Origin: Candidatus Melainabacteria bacterium
GTDB lineage: Bacteria; Cyanobacteriota; Vampirovibrionia; Obscuribacterales; Obscuribacteraceae
Assembly (NCBI GenBank): GCA_003175915.1
Contig: PSRH01000112.1
Coordinates: forward strand, 1 to 22,083
DNA: 22,083 bases
Reading direction: 5' to 3'
Positions 7,439 to 15,285 of this stretch are shown in pieces (position 1 is the first letter of the stretch; the number at the start of each line of letters is the position of its first letter). The translations under genes were made by a program, and so were the position numbers. The notes beneath the pieces are model-generated. The model worked only from the letters and a program-made list of their open reading frames with translations. It was not told where the DNA came from and searched no databases.

Positions 7439-8485
7439 TTAGACAGGCAACTCTTGTGCAACTACGGCAGCGTCGGCTAGTTTGGCCGATGGTGCGACAA
7501 CATAATTAGAGGCAATGACGCAGCGCGTCAGGCTTGCTTTCTTGCCAATCTCTACATCATCCCAGACGACTGAGTCAGTTACTTCGGCACCGGCGCCGAT
7601 CAGGCAGTTGTCGCCAACTATGACGGTGCCATTGATTTTGGCGCCTTTCTCGACAACAGAGTTGACGCCCAACATTAGCGCGCCTTTAACTGAGTCGCTT
7701 TCGATCCGTGACCCGCTCGACAGCCAGAGGGGATGTCCAACATCTCCGGCTTTGCGCCCTGGCAGCTTCACTTTCACCTTGCCGGTAAGGGCATCAAAAT
7801 TGGAGAGTCGGTACTGTTGAATAGTGCCTACGTCGGACCAATAATCATCGATTTTCACACCAAGCACCGGCAGCCCAAGCTTGACAAGCTCCGGAAAGAG
7901 CTGCCTGCCAAAACCGTATTCACCGCCCTTAGGAATGTAATCAAAAACCGCTGGTTCAAGCACATAGATCCCCGTCGAGATCAGATTGGAGAGGGCCTCC
8001 TCGGCCTTGGGCTTCTCTTGAAAGCCGCTTATGAAGCCGTTTTCTTTCAGAACTGCCACGCCGAAATGGGTAACGTCTTGTACAGCTCTGATGGCAATCG
8101 TGGCAATAGCGCCTTTGCTTTTGTGCTCATTGACGATGTGCGTCAGGTTGGCGTCGGTGAGCAGGTCACCAGAGAGGACGATGAAAGTGCCATGTTTGAG
8201 AAAGCTTTGACAGGCTCTCACACCGCCAGCATCACCGGAGAGTTTCTCTTCTCTGTGGAAGCTCAAATCGATTCCTTCGAGCTTATGCTTTTTGAAATAG
8301 CTCTCGATCTTCTCTGGCAGGTAGTGCAGATTGGCACAAACTTCGCCGAATCCGTGCTCCTGTAAGAGGCGAAGCAGGTGCTCCATAACTGGGAGACCAG
8401 CGACCGGCACTAGTGGTTTGGGAACTTCGCTAGTGAGTGGATCAAGACGCGATCCAACTCCTGCTGCGAGCACCATCGCCCTCAA
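7439..8485 (-). CDS. Sugar-phosphate nucleotidyltransferase (NDP-sugar pyrophosphorylase)
   Basis: A 348-residue enzyme that should join a sugar 1-phosphate to a nucleotide to give an NDP-sugar for polysaccharide, LPS or glycolipid synthesis. The N-terminal Rossmann-type domain (about 1-235) carries the signature LAAGVGSRLDPLT and PKPLVPVAG near residues 7-29, the metal-binding GD in VLSGDLL, GFQEKPK and YWSDVGT. Residues about 245-340 form a left-handed beta helix of hexapeptide repeats (MLGVNSVVEKGAKINGTVIV and following). The nucleotide and sugar are not certain: the architecture fits mannose-1-phosphate guanylyltransferase-like or glucose-1-phosphate thymidylyl/adenylyltransferase-like members. 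The start is TTG at 8485, which gives MRAMVLAAG as in homologues; the ATG at 8476 is the alternative, with GAGG only three bases before it. Confidence 0.88.
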   Translation of the reverse strand: MRAMVLAAGVGSRLDPLTSEVPKPLVPVAGLPVMEHLLRLLQEHGFGEVCANLHYLPEKIESYFKKHKLEGIDLSFHREEKLSGDAGGVRACQSFLKHGTFIVLSGDLLTDANLTHIVNEHKSKGAIATIAIRAVQDVTHFGVAVLKENGFISGFQEKPKAEEALSNLISTGIYVLEPAVFDYIPKGGEYGFGRQLFPELVKLGLPVLGVKIDDYWSDVGTIQQYRLSNFDALTGKVKVKLPGRKAGDVGHPLWLSSGSRIESDSVKGALMLGVNSVVEKGAKINGTVIVGDNCLIGAGAEVTDSVVWDDVEIGKKASLTRCVIASNYVVAPSAKLADAAVVAQELPV

Positions 8486-8812
8486 TATGGCTTGACCGGC
8501 ATCAGCAAGTCCCTCTTGATCTTGGTTTTCCTCATTAAATCTTCGTTTGCCTGCGAAGAATTACGGACACAGCTTTGCTGAGAATAAAGCTGCCGATCTA
8601 AGTCGACCTTTGGTCATCTTGTTTTCAGCTACTTTGCCAGCATAACCAGGTATGAGCTGGCCACTAAAGCAAAGAGCTCAGTCAACTTAGTGATCTCAAG
8701 CCCCAATGATACCATTGTGCCGAAGCTCGTATCAACAAGCGCTCCTTTCAATAAGTGCGCCGCTTGTTGTTGCACCGATTCTGAGCGCTCCAGTGGCGAG
8801 CCTCTACCACGA
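8486..8812. other. 327-base stretch without a convincing gene
   Basis: Between the nucleotidyltransferase and the 42-residue ORF I see no well-supported gene, tRNA or known RNA. Two small inverted repeats are present (TCTTCG 8540-8545 with CGAAGA 8554-8559; AGCTTT 8571-8576 with AAAGCT 8586-8591), which could fold in a leader of the nucleotidyltransferase transcript. A 68-codon GTG-start frame at 8629-8835 is open but lacks a ribosome site. Confidence 0.4.
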
Positions 8813-8941
8813 TCAGGCTGCTTTGCCTCCACCACGAGGCTTCTGATTAGTCTTAATTTGCTTCTGGTAAAGAGTCAACTCTTTTTGATACCGCTTTTGT
8901 ACTTGCTTCTGTTCGTTCGTGTTCGTTTTTTTTCCTGCCAT
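8813..8941 (-). CDS. 42-residue basic small protein, unknown
   Basis: An ATG-start, TGA-stop frame of 42 codons encoding a Lys/Gln-rich peptide: MAGKKTNTNEQKQ at the start, a central RYQKELTLYQKQIK helix, and a Gly-rich basic tail PRGGGKAA. There are no hydrophobic segments or cysteines. The composition is like that of small RNA-binding or ribosome-associated proteins, but I do not recognise it. GGAG ends three bases before the ATG, which is close, and AGGAAG lies further up. It sits alone between the MFS exporter (269 bases away) and the nucleotidyltransferase (327 bases away) on the same strand. Compositional bias typical of a real basic peptide is the main support; chance cannot be excluded. 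Confidence 0.5.
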   Translation of the reverse strand: MAGKKTNTNEQKQVQKRYQKELTLYQKQIKTNQKPRGGGKAA

Positions 8942-8997
8942 ACGCTCCAAATTCACTTCCTATGAGCTGATCCAACAATTTTCTTTTTAAAACCTGG

Positions 8998-9056
8998 CGC
9001 GACTTGCCTTCGAATGTGGTGTCTTACGTTTTATGCCCGATCGCTAAAAAGTCGCG
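8998..9056. repeat. 8-base inverted repeat downstream of the MFS gene
   Basis: CGCGACTT (8998-9005) and AAGTCGCG (9049-9056) are exact inverted copies separated by 43 bases. On the minus strand the second arm is soon followed by GGTTTTAAAAAG. It could be the base of a structured RNA or a long-loop 3' end for the exporter transcript; the rest of 8942-9210 shows no gene. Confidence 0.4.
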
Positions 9057-9210
9057 GCCTAGGAGAACTATAGCATATGACTTCTTGAGGCAAGGGCCAT
9101 TTCTGGTCGCGCACGCTTGCTCCTTCCCCTGCATTTCTGCGCTCAGGATCGATTGGCTGGCGCGCCGCTACAATATCATTCCACGCCTGGCCGCCGGCCA
9201 ACCGGTGTTC

Positions 9211-10491
9211 TTACGTTTTGGGTAAGCGCAGGCTGAGAAGGAATGCCACCACCATTGCTACCGCACCGATACCATAAGGGCTGAATGTGCCAAGATACTG
9301 GTAGGCTGCACCACCAACGGCGGGCCCTAAGATTCGTCCTAAAGTGGAGAGCGACTGGCCGACACCAAGCACACCCCCGATCTTGTCTGGCGGAGCCAAT
9401 TTGGAAACCATACTTTGATTGGACGGCGTATTGATACCGGAGCCAAAGGCCAGTAAAGCAAGCGCCAAGTAGAGCACTCGCATATCGCTGGTTAACGGCG
9501 TCAGAATCAGGCCACAAGCCACAAGCAGGGTGCCGATGCCAATCAATTTTTTTTCGCCGTATTTTTTAGAAAGCCGATGAATCATGCCACCCTGAATGAA
9601 GACAATAAGTAGCCCAATGTAGGCGAACATGAGGCTGTTTTGATGCGGGCTCAATCCATACTGCTTTTGGGTGAGCATGACCAGGGTTGCTTCCATATTG
9701 GCGAAGGCGAATGTAGAGACAAAAAAGATGATGAGCGAGGTCCTGATTAGCGGATTTTTCAAAGTTTCCGTGTAGAAGGAAGGATTGAGAGAGAAGCGCT
9801 CTGTCCCGGCATTGCTGCGCTTTTCCGGTTCCGGCAAAAAGCAATAAGTGAGGATCAGATCAAGAACACTCATAAAGGCTGCCAGGAAGCCAACCAGCTG
9901 CAAGCCATTGACATGTCCATTAAATTGATCCCATCTAAGCAAGTTGCCCAGGCAGACCTGCCCGTTCGAACCGAGAAAAAGCCCGCCCAGAGCTGGTCCC
10001 AATACAAATCCCAGTCCGAAAGCGGCACCAATCACGCCCATGCCTTTGGCACGATTTTCAGGCGTAGTCACGTCTGCCACATAGGCCTGGGCAACAGAGA
10101 TGTTGGCATTGCCAGCGCCGGCAATCAGTCGGGAGGCAAAAAGCGCGACAAGCGAATTGGAAAATCCCCAAATAAGATAGCCCACCGCTGAAGTAAAGAG
10201 GCTGATAAGCAGGATTGGACGCCTGCCTATGTGGTCGGACAGTCGCCCCCAGAAAGGCATCAGCAAGAATTGCATAAGCGAGTAAGAGGCAATCAAAAGC
10301 CCTACCGTCAAGCCATCCGCCTTCAGTTGCTGGGCGTAGGTGGGCATCACCGGGATGATTAAACCGAAGCCGACCAGATCGATAAAGACCGTGAAAAAGA
10401 TGAGCAAAAGCGGTGCTCTGCCGGGTTTCTTGGCTTGCTCGCCTACCATTTGCTTTTGTCCCAACTCAGTCCGAGAAATATCTTTGATCAC
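9211..10491 (-). CDS. MFS drug/proton antiporter, TetA-like
   Basis: A 426-residue major facilitator with about 12 hydrophobic helices in the inner membrane, expected to export a small toxic compound in exchange for protons. Family marks are FIDLVGFGLIIPVMP in helix 1, motif A GRLSDHIGRRPIL in the loop after helix 2, an Arg in helix 4 (SRLIAGAG), the antiporter motif C-like GFVLGPALGG in helix 5, and the degenerate second-half motif A (HRLSKKYGEKKLIGIG). This is the layout of the TCR/Tet and Bcr-like subfamilies, but the substrate cannot be read from sequence and clinical resistance is not implied. A hydrophilic loop after helix 5 is longer than usual (NGQVCLGNLLRWDQFNGHV). The start is GTG at 10491 with TGGGAGA eight bases upstream. 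No TetR-type regulator is adjacent. Confidence 0.9.
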   Translation of the reverse strand: MIKDISRTELGQKQMVGEQAKKPGRAPLLLIFFTVFIDLVGFGLIIPVMPTYAQQLKADGLTVGLLIASYSLMQFLLMPFWGRLSDHIGRRPILLISLFTSAVGYLIWGFSNSLVALFASRLIAGAGNANISVAQAYVADVTTPENRAKGMGVIGAAFGLGFVLGPALGGLFLGSNGQVCLGNLLRWDQFNGHVNGLQLVGFLAAFMSVLDLILTYCFLPEPEKRSNAGTERFSLNPSFYTETLKNPLIRTSLIIFFVSTFAFANMEATLVMLTQKQYGLSPHQNSLMFAYIGLLIVFIQGGMIHRLSKKYGEKKLIGIGTLLVACGLILTPLTSDMRVLYLALALLAFGSGINTPSNQSMVSKLAPPDKIGGVLGVGQSLSTLGRILGPAVGGAAYQYLGTFSPYGIGAVAMVVAFLLSLRLPKT

Positions 10492-10512
10492 TTGATTTGT
10501 CTCCCAAAATCC

Positions 10513-10568
10513 CCTTGGCTACCTGTCGGCTCTGACATTTTCCAATATGCCGGGACGGAAAGCCAAGG
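10513..10568. repeat. Inverted repeat in the MFS/kinase divergent region
   Basis: CCTTGGCT (10513-10520) and AGCCAAGG (10561-10568) are exact inverted copies 40 bases apart, between the two divergent genes. This could be a paired operator or stem in the exporter leader. No function can be assigned from sequence. Confidence 0.4.
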
Positions 10569-10638
10569 TTATTAAGGAGGAACAAGGAAAGTGGTTGGTA
10601 AACCGCAGGGTGTGGTAAGTAAAAAGTAACAAAATGCA

Positions 10639-10678
10639 GGGGGTTTGGGGGACGGGGGCGCTTTACCAAACAAAAGCG
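10639..10678 (+). promoter_or_regulatory. G-tract and hairpin in the kinase leader
   Basis: Three runs of five G (10639-10643, 10647-10651, 10654-10658) lie within 20 bases. They are followed at once by CGCTTT (10659-10664), an 8-base loop, and AAAGCG (10673-10678). The hairpin ends 18 bases before the kinase ATG, close to where ribosomes load, so the leader is likely structured. Confidence 0.4.
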
Positions 10679-10696
10679 AGACTGGCGGAATAAAAC

Positions 10697-12352
10697 ATGA
10701 AGCTCTGTCTGACTTGTAATTTTCAGACTGCTGCCGACGAGCAGGAACTATGTCCTAGAGACGGTTCCTCAATGGTAACTGTAGGGGACGACCCGCTCCT
10801 CGGACTGGTCGTCGAAGGTCGATACAGAATCGAATCTGTTATCGGACAGGGTTCTGCTGGTACGGTCTACAAGGCAGTGCAAGAACTAATCAGCCGCGAA
10901 GTCGCGATTAAAGTCTTGCATGACTATCTGGTTTCCGACGAAGAATTTATCAAGCGTTTCACTCAGGAAGCGAAAGCTTCCAGTCGCCTCACCCACCCGA
11001 ACATAATTACCATCTACGACTTTGGCGTCATTCCCAAAGGCGGCCGTCCTTATATCGCTATGGACCTGCTCAAAGGCACGCCGCTTTCAGATTTGATCAG
11101 CGAACGCAATCATTTGTCGCTGGAAGAAGCAATGCCCATTTTCAAGCAAGTCTGCGGTGCTTTAGGGGAAGCTCACCGCCAGGGCGTCGTTCACCGTGAT
11201 ATCAAGCCAGAAAACATCGTCCTGGTTGAACGAAGCGGGCAAAAGCTCTTCCCAATCGTCGTCGATTTCGGTATTGCTCGACTGGTGCAAGAAGACACTG
11301 AGCTGAATCGCATTACCCGTTCCGGGACGGTATGCGGCAGCCCAACTTACATGAGCCCTGAGCAGTGCACCAGCAGTAAAGTAGACCACAGAAGCGACAT
11401 GTATTCGCTCGGTATCGTTATCTATGAAACATTGACCGGCGAAGTGCCCTTCCTTGCTGATGAGCTCGTGAAGGTCATGGCTATGCATCTTTCTGACCCG
11501 CCGCCCTTGCTCAACCAGGTGCGCAGCGATCTACGTTTCCCAACCGAACTGGAAGAAGTGGTGTCGCGGGCCTTAAGCAAAAGCCCGGATGATCGTTTCG
11601 AGAACATGGATGAGTTCGCTCAAGCTCTTGAGGATGCCTGCAAACCGCAGGACAAACCGGTACTTCCTACTTCAAGTGCCTCCTTAAGAGATTTTGCCTC
11701 GATTGCCCCCGGTCCATTGGCCTCCAGCGGCGAATTCATAGCCCGTAAAGAGACAAGAGAGGCAGTTGCGCCCCTGCCCAAACCGCGTGATCTGGCCAGC
11801 CGCGCTCTGGAAGAATTAGCCCAGCGATCCTCGTCCGCGTATGACAGCGTTCAGGCGGACCGCGACCCATCCAATGAGCGGAACCCGATCATTCCACCGA
11901 CGGCCTTCCCCGACCTCGCCAACGAAAAATTCGTCCGCCGCCGTACCAACAATACCTTTGGCTGGCAGGACATAACCCGCGTGGCGGCCCCGTTCGTCTT
12001 CGCTATCGCTCTGCTTGCCGGCATTGTCGTCTTCGCAGCTAACGACCCTGTGATGATGAAGTTCTTGCCCTGGAAGAACAACGATCAAGTGGACAACCTG
12101 ATCAAAGAAGGCAACCTAGAAGCAGCCTTACCGCTCATGCAGGATTTGAAGCGGCAGGGTAAGTTGAACAAAGTGCAAATGGAGAACATGAATAAGATCT
12201 GCGTCAGCCTGGCTAAGCAATACGCTCGAGAAAAGCGCTTTCCTGAGGCGATTTCCTTGCTTGAGCAGATCCCGCAGAAGTCGACTCAGTCTGACGCGGC
12301 CAAAACACTCTTGAAGAAATACAAGTCGATGAAACCAGCACCGGCACATTAG
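10697..12352 (+). CDS. Transmembrane Ser/Thr protein kinase with Cys-rich N-terminus
   Basis: A 551-residue bacterial Hanks-type (PknB-like) kinase. Residues 4-22 hold a short zinc-ribbon-like piece with C4xxC7 and C19 (CPRDGS); the fourth ligand of a full ribbon is missing. The kinase domain covers about 43-310: glycine loop IGQGSAGTVY at 49-58, catalytic K72, HRDIKPEN at 166-173, DFG at 190-192, SPEQ at 220-223. All catalytic residues are present, so it should be active. A Pro/Ser/Ala-rich linker (about 315-425) leads to one membrane helix at about 429-448. The 100-residue C-terminal part on the far side is helical and TPR-like (EGNLEAALPLM, EKRFPEAISLLEQ), with no PASTA repeats. It may sense or dock envelope proteins. 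The start has only a weak GCGGA upstream. Its TAG overlaps the accA stop codon tail to tail. Confidence 0.93.
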   Translation: MKLCLTCNFQTAADEQELCPRDGSSMVTVGDDPLLGLVVEGRYRIESVIGQGSAGTVYKAVQELISREVAIKVLHDYLVSDEEFIKRFTQEAKASSRLTHPNIITIYDFGVIPKGGRPYIAMDLLKGTPLSDLISERNHLSLEEAMPIFKQVCGALGEAHRQGVVHRDIKPENIVLVERSGQKLFPIVVDFGIARLVQEDTELNRITRSGTVCGSPTYMSPEQCTSSKVDHRSDMYSLGIVIYETLTGEVPFLADELVKVMAMHLSDPPPLLNQVRSDLRFPTELEEVVSRALSKSPDDRFENMDEFAQALEDACKPQDKPVLPTSSASLRDFASIAPGPLASSGEFIARKETREAVAPLPKPRDLASRALEELAQRSSSAYDSVQADRDPSNERNPIIPPTAFPDLANEKFVRRRTNNTFGWQDITRVAAPFVFAIALLAGIVVFAANDPVMMKFLPWKNNDQVDNLIKEGNLEAALPLMQDLKRQGKLNKVQMENMNKICVSLAKQYAREKRFPEAISLLEQIPQKSTQSDAAKTLLKKYKSMKPAPAH

Positions 12353-13323
12353 TGCGCGTCTTGCATGCTGCCCATTCTTCTGAATTTGCTCTGGCGAGCG
12401 CTTCTCACTTGCGCCGGAGTGAGCTTACATAAGTCGTCCAGATGGCGGGCCACTGCTGCGGCAACATTGTTTGCCGTAAGGGCATAGTCATGGTGAGCAC
12501 CACCAAGCGGCTCTTCAATCACCTCGTCCGAAACACCGAGATGGAAGATTTCTCGGGCTGTCATCTTCATGGCTTGGCAGGCTTCCGAAACTTTGTCGGC
12601 GGAGCGCCAGAGAATTGAAGCGCAGCCTTCCGGGGAAATCGTCGAATAGACGGCGTGCTCTAACATCAAAACTCGGTTGGCTACTCCGATAGCCAGCGCC
12701 CCACCGGAACCGCCCTCACCAGTGACCACCGCCACCACCGGTACTGTCAGCCCGGCCAACTCCAATAAGTTGATGGCAATCGCCTCCGATTGGTTATGCT
12801 CTTCGGCCGTCATGCCGGGATAGGCTCCCGGAGTGTCAATCAATGTAACCACCGGCAAACCGAATTTCTGAGCATGGTGAAAAGCTCTCAGCGCCTTGCG
12901 ATAGCCTTCCGGTTGGGGCATGCCAAAGTTACAGGCTTGCTTATCTTTTAGGGAGCGACCCTTTTGCGTACCGACGGCCACAAGTTTGTGCCCAGCCAGC
13001 TGCACCAGTCCGGTAACCATGGCCGGGTCGTCGGCCCCTTTTCGATCGCCGTGCAGCTCCAACCAATTGGGATCCCAACGTTCAAAGTAGTCGCGGGTGT
13101 AAGGTCTTTGAGGATGGCGAGCGATGGCTAAATGGTCTATCGGTCTGAGCTTGGCATAGAGCGAACGTCTTAAAAGCTCGTACTGCTCGTGCAATCGCGT
13201 CAGGTCTTCTTCAATATCAGGATTATCAGCCAGTTGTTTCTCGACCGTTTCAATTTGAGCGGCCAAAGCCAAAAGCGGCTGTTCGAATTCGAGCGGTACT
13301 GGTTTACGATCGTTGTTTGCCAT
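12349..13323 (-). CDS. accA: Acetyl-CoA carboxylase carboxyltransferase subunit alpha
   Basis: A 324-residue AccA, which with AccD transfers carboxyl from biotin to acetyl-CoA, giving malonyl-CoA for fatty acid synthesis. The N-terminal coiled helix (LEFEQPLLALAAQIETVEKQ), the ELHGDRKGADDPAMVTGL segment, TQKGR, GMPQPEGYRKALR, DTPGAYPG and GEGGSGGALAIGVANRVLMLE (the oxyanion-holding Gly region, about 200-220) are all family hallmarks. Length is typical. Its ATG is one base after the accD stop, with GAGGG seven bases upstream inside accD, so the two subunits are made from one message and likely coupled. Its stop overlaps that of the convergent kinase gene. BiotinyI carrier and carboxylase subunits are not in the window. 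Confidence 0.97.
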   Translation of the reverse strand: MANNDRKPVPLEFEQPLLALAAQIETVEKQLADNPDIEEDLTRLHEQYELLRRSLYAKLRPIDHLAIARHPQRPYTRDYFERWDPNWLELHGDRKGADDPAMVTGLVQLAGHKLVAVGTQKGRSLKDKQACNFGMPQPEGYRKALRAFHHAQKFGLPVVTLIDTPGAYPGMTAEEHNQSEAIAINLLELAGLTVPVVAVVTGEGGSGGALAIGVANRVLMLEHAVYSTISPEGCASILWRSADKVSEACQAMKMTAREIFHLGVSDEVIEEPLGGAHHDYALTANNVAAAVARHLDDLCKLTPAQVRSARQSKFRRMGSMQDAH

Positions 13324-13324
13324 G

Positions 13325-14251
13325 CTAAGCCCTCGAAGCGCTAGTTTTCACGCCGCTAGCCTGGGTGGTCTGTACCTTGTCCCCGCGTTTGCCGGAATGG
13401 AAATCGATCAAATGGGCGAGCACTTCGGCCAGTTTGACTCGTTCGACAACCATGTCTACCTGCCCGTGTTTGAAGAGATACTCGGCTGTCTGAAAATCAG
13501 CCGGCAGCTTTTGCCTGATCGTCTGCTCAATTACCCTTCTTCCGGCAAAGCCAATGCGGGCCCCCGGTTCAGCGATGATCAGATCGCCGAGCATGGCGAA
13601 GCTGGCCGTAACACCGCCGTAAGTCGGCTCGGTCAACACGGAAATATAAAGTAAGCCGGCATCGCTGAAAGACTTCAGAACCGAGCTGGTCTTGGCCATT
13701 TGCATCAAACTGAGAATGCCTTCTTGCATGCGGGCACCGCCGGAGCTGGAAATGATTATGAGCGGCAGCTTGTTCTTCTGCGCGTGTTCAATCAGGCGTG
13801 CCACCTTTTCCCCCACCACTGAACCCATGGAGCCGCCAAAGTGGCCGAAATCCATGACGCCAATAGCCGCCGTCCGTCCTAAAATCTTGCCGACGCCGGT
13901 GACCACCGCTTCTTTAAGTCCCGATTTGCGAGTGGCCTCCTCCTGGCGCTTGGGGTAAGGATCGGTGTCGACAAATTGGAGCGGGTCGGCCGAACAAAGC
14001 CCGGCGTCCAGCTCTTGAAAAGACTCCTCGTCCACCATCTGCTCAATGCGATCTAGGGCGCTTATTCGGAAGTGATACTGGCATTTCGGGCAGACAAAAA
14101 GATTGCCGCGCAGATCACGGGTATAGAGCAACTCCCGGCACTGAAAGCACTGTGTCCAGAGAGCGCAATACTCCTCAGTGGTAAGCGGCTGCTTAACTTC
14201 AGGGTTATCGCGGCGTTTCTGCCGGCTGGCAAACCATTCCTTTAGGTCCAT
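13325..14251 (-). CDS. accD: Acetyl-CoA carboxylase carboxyltransferase subunit beta
   Basis: A 308-residue AccD, partner of AccA in the heterotetrameric carboxyltransferase. The MDLKEWF start is typical of the family. A four-Cys zinc finger lies near the N-terminus (CFQC at about 35-38 and CPKC at about 54-57), which binds zinc and may bind mRNA in E. coli. The crotonase-fold body shows FGGSMGSVVGEKVARLIEHA, the SSSGGARMQEG oxyanion motif, PTYGGVTASFAMLGD and the C-terminal IGFAGRRVIEQT. The last 25 residues are a basic, low-complexity tail. The ATG has only a poor ribosome site. It heads an accD-accA operon that faces away from rsmE across 245 bases containing tandem repeats. Confidence 0.97.
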   Translation of the reverse strand: MDLKEWFASRQKRRDNPEVKQPLTTEEYCALWTQCFQCRELLYTRDLRGNLFVCPKCQYHFRISALDRIEQMVDEESFQELDAGLCSADPLQFVDTDPYPKRQEEATRKSGLKEAVVTGVGKILGRTAAIGVMDFGHFGGSMGSVVGEKVARLIEHAQKNKLPLIIISSSGGARMQEGILSLMQMAKTSSVLKSFSDAGLLYISVLTEPTYGGVTASFAMLGDLIIAEPGARIGFAGRRVIEQTIRQKLPADFQTAEYLFKHGQVDMVVERVKLAEVLAHLIDFHSGKRGDKVQTTQASGVKTSASRA

Positions 14252-14322
14252 AGAACCGATCGATCCATAAAAGTGAACATCGCTCCTTATCTGTGATTGA
14301 TGCCGCTACCAGGACTGACCTG

Positions 14323-14360
14323 GGCGCACCGGTGGCGCTTTGGTGGCGCACCAGTGGCGC
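14323..14360. repeat. Imperfect tandem repeat between accD and rsmE
   Basis: A 16-base unit, GGCGCACCGGTGGCGC (14323-14338), recurs as GGCGCACCAGTGGCGC (14345-14360), one change in 16, with a 22-base period. CACCGGTG at the centre of the first copy is palindromic. Just after it GCCGCTTCA occurs twice (about 14361 and 14377). The overlying 67-codon plus frame is probably not a gene. Confidence 0.6.
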
Positions 14361-14496
14361 GCCGCTTCAGCCTTCCGCCGCTTCACTTTAAACCGTTCCT
14401 ACACTCAGATGGCTATGAGGAAATTAGAATAGAGCGAAGCCCGCACAGGATTGAGATTATATCACCGCCTCTTACCCGAGCTGTCCGGAAGCGCCA

Positions 14497-15285
14497 ATGA
14501 CTGTTCCAAGATTCTTTATACCAGCTGCTGCAATTGACAGCAAAAAGGGGACGATCGTCCATGAGGATGAGCGTCTGACAAGGCAAATCAACAATGTGCT
14601 ACGCCTCAAGGCCGGCGACCGCATCTGCTTGCTCGACGGCCTTGGTTCTATCTATCACTGCCGGATGGAGAGTGCCGGCAAAGGACAACTGAAGGCCAGC
14701 ATTGAACAAAGTTTAAAAATTGAAGAACCGTTTCAGATTCCTGTTCACGTCGGCTTGCCCTTGTTGAAGGGTGACCGCTTTGAGTGGGCTCTGGAAAAGT
14801 TGACAGAGTTGGGAGTAGCCAAGATCTCTCCGATCATCGTAACACGCAGCGTCGTCCAGGCCGATCTGAGCTCCGAGAACGGGGGCAGATCAAAAAGCAA
14901 CAAGCTTGATCGCTGGCTAACCATAATGAAGGAGGCCGCCGAACAGTGTGAGCGGGCCACGATACCACGCCTGGTTCCACCCCGCCGGTTCGGTCTTTTC
15001 CTTCAAGAATGCTCGCTTGTAAAAAACTCTCTGAATTTGATCTGCGCTGAGCGCCGGCAGGCAACCAGCTTGGTAAAAAAGCTTGACAACGATGAAGGCC
15101 TGCCGTCGCCGCAAGAAATAGCGATTGCCGTTGGTGCGGAGGGGGGCTTCACCGGTGGTGAAGTGGAGGAGGCAATCACCTTGAACTTTCTACCCGTCTC
15201 CCTCGGTCAGCGAATTTTGCGCTCAGAAACGGCCGCCATATATGCACTGGCCATAGTTGCATCCAAATACTCGGCGAGCGAATAG
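14497..15285 (+). CDS. rsmE: 16S rRNA (uracil1498-N3)-methyltransferase RsmE
   Basis: A 262-residue SPOUT-class methyltransferase that places the m3U1498 mark near the ribosomal decoding site. The N-terminal PUA-like part begins TVPRFFIP and includes HEDERLTRQINNVLRLKAGD (22-41). The catalytic trefoil-knot part contains EWALEKLTELGVAKISPI (97-112), EAAEQCERATIPR (146-158), AVGAEGGFTGGE (211-222; the usual GPEGGF has Ala for Pro) and LGQRILRSETA (236-246), which form the SAM pocket. GGAAG lies five bases before the ATG. It is followed by a 243-base gap with the yggS promoter, so it is probably a single-gene transcript. Confidence 0.95.
   Translation: MTVPRFFIPAAAIDSKKGTIVHEDERLTRQINNVLRLKAGDRICLLDGLGSIYHCRMESAGKGQLKASIEQSLKIEEPFQIPVHVGLPLLKGDRFEWALEKLTELGVAKISPIIVTRSVVQADLSSENGGRSKSNKLDRWLTIMKEAAEQCERATIPRLVPPRRFGLFLQECSLVKNSLNLICAERRQATSLVKKLDNDEGLPSPQEIAIAVGAEGGFTGGEVEEAITLNFLPVSLGQRILRSETAAIYALAIVASKYSASE

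Noticed and set aside
7147..7461. A 104-codon minus frame opposite the Trp-rich small protein.
   Set aside because: No ribosome site, and it overlaps the end of the nucleotidyltransferase on the same strand; the plus frame has a good ribosome site.
8486..8536. A 17-codon basic frame (MRKTKIKRDLLMPVKPY) ending on the TTG start of the nucleotidyltransferase.
   Set aside because: Very short, with no ribosome site; overlap with the TTG start is probably chance.
8629..8835. A 68-codon GTG-start frame on the minus strand, hydrophobic at its C-terminus.
   Set aside because: No ribosome site, overlaps the 42-residue frame and has no family resemblance; it may simply be open by chance.
8690..8965. 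A 91-codon plus-strand frame with a Leu/Phe-rich end.
   Set aside because: It is the antisense of the Lys-rich 42-residue frame; the hydrophobic run is what Lys codons give when read backwards.
8942..9210. Possible tRNA or other stable RNA gene from a TTCGAAT T-loop-like sequence at about 9009.
   Set aside because: Flanking bases do not pair as a T-arm and no acceptor or anticodon stems fit.
14297..14500. A 67-codon plus frame overlapping the rsmE start by ATGA.
   Set aside because: It runs over tandem repeats, has no ribosome site and an unprotein-like Pro/Arg composition.
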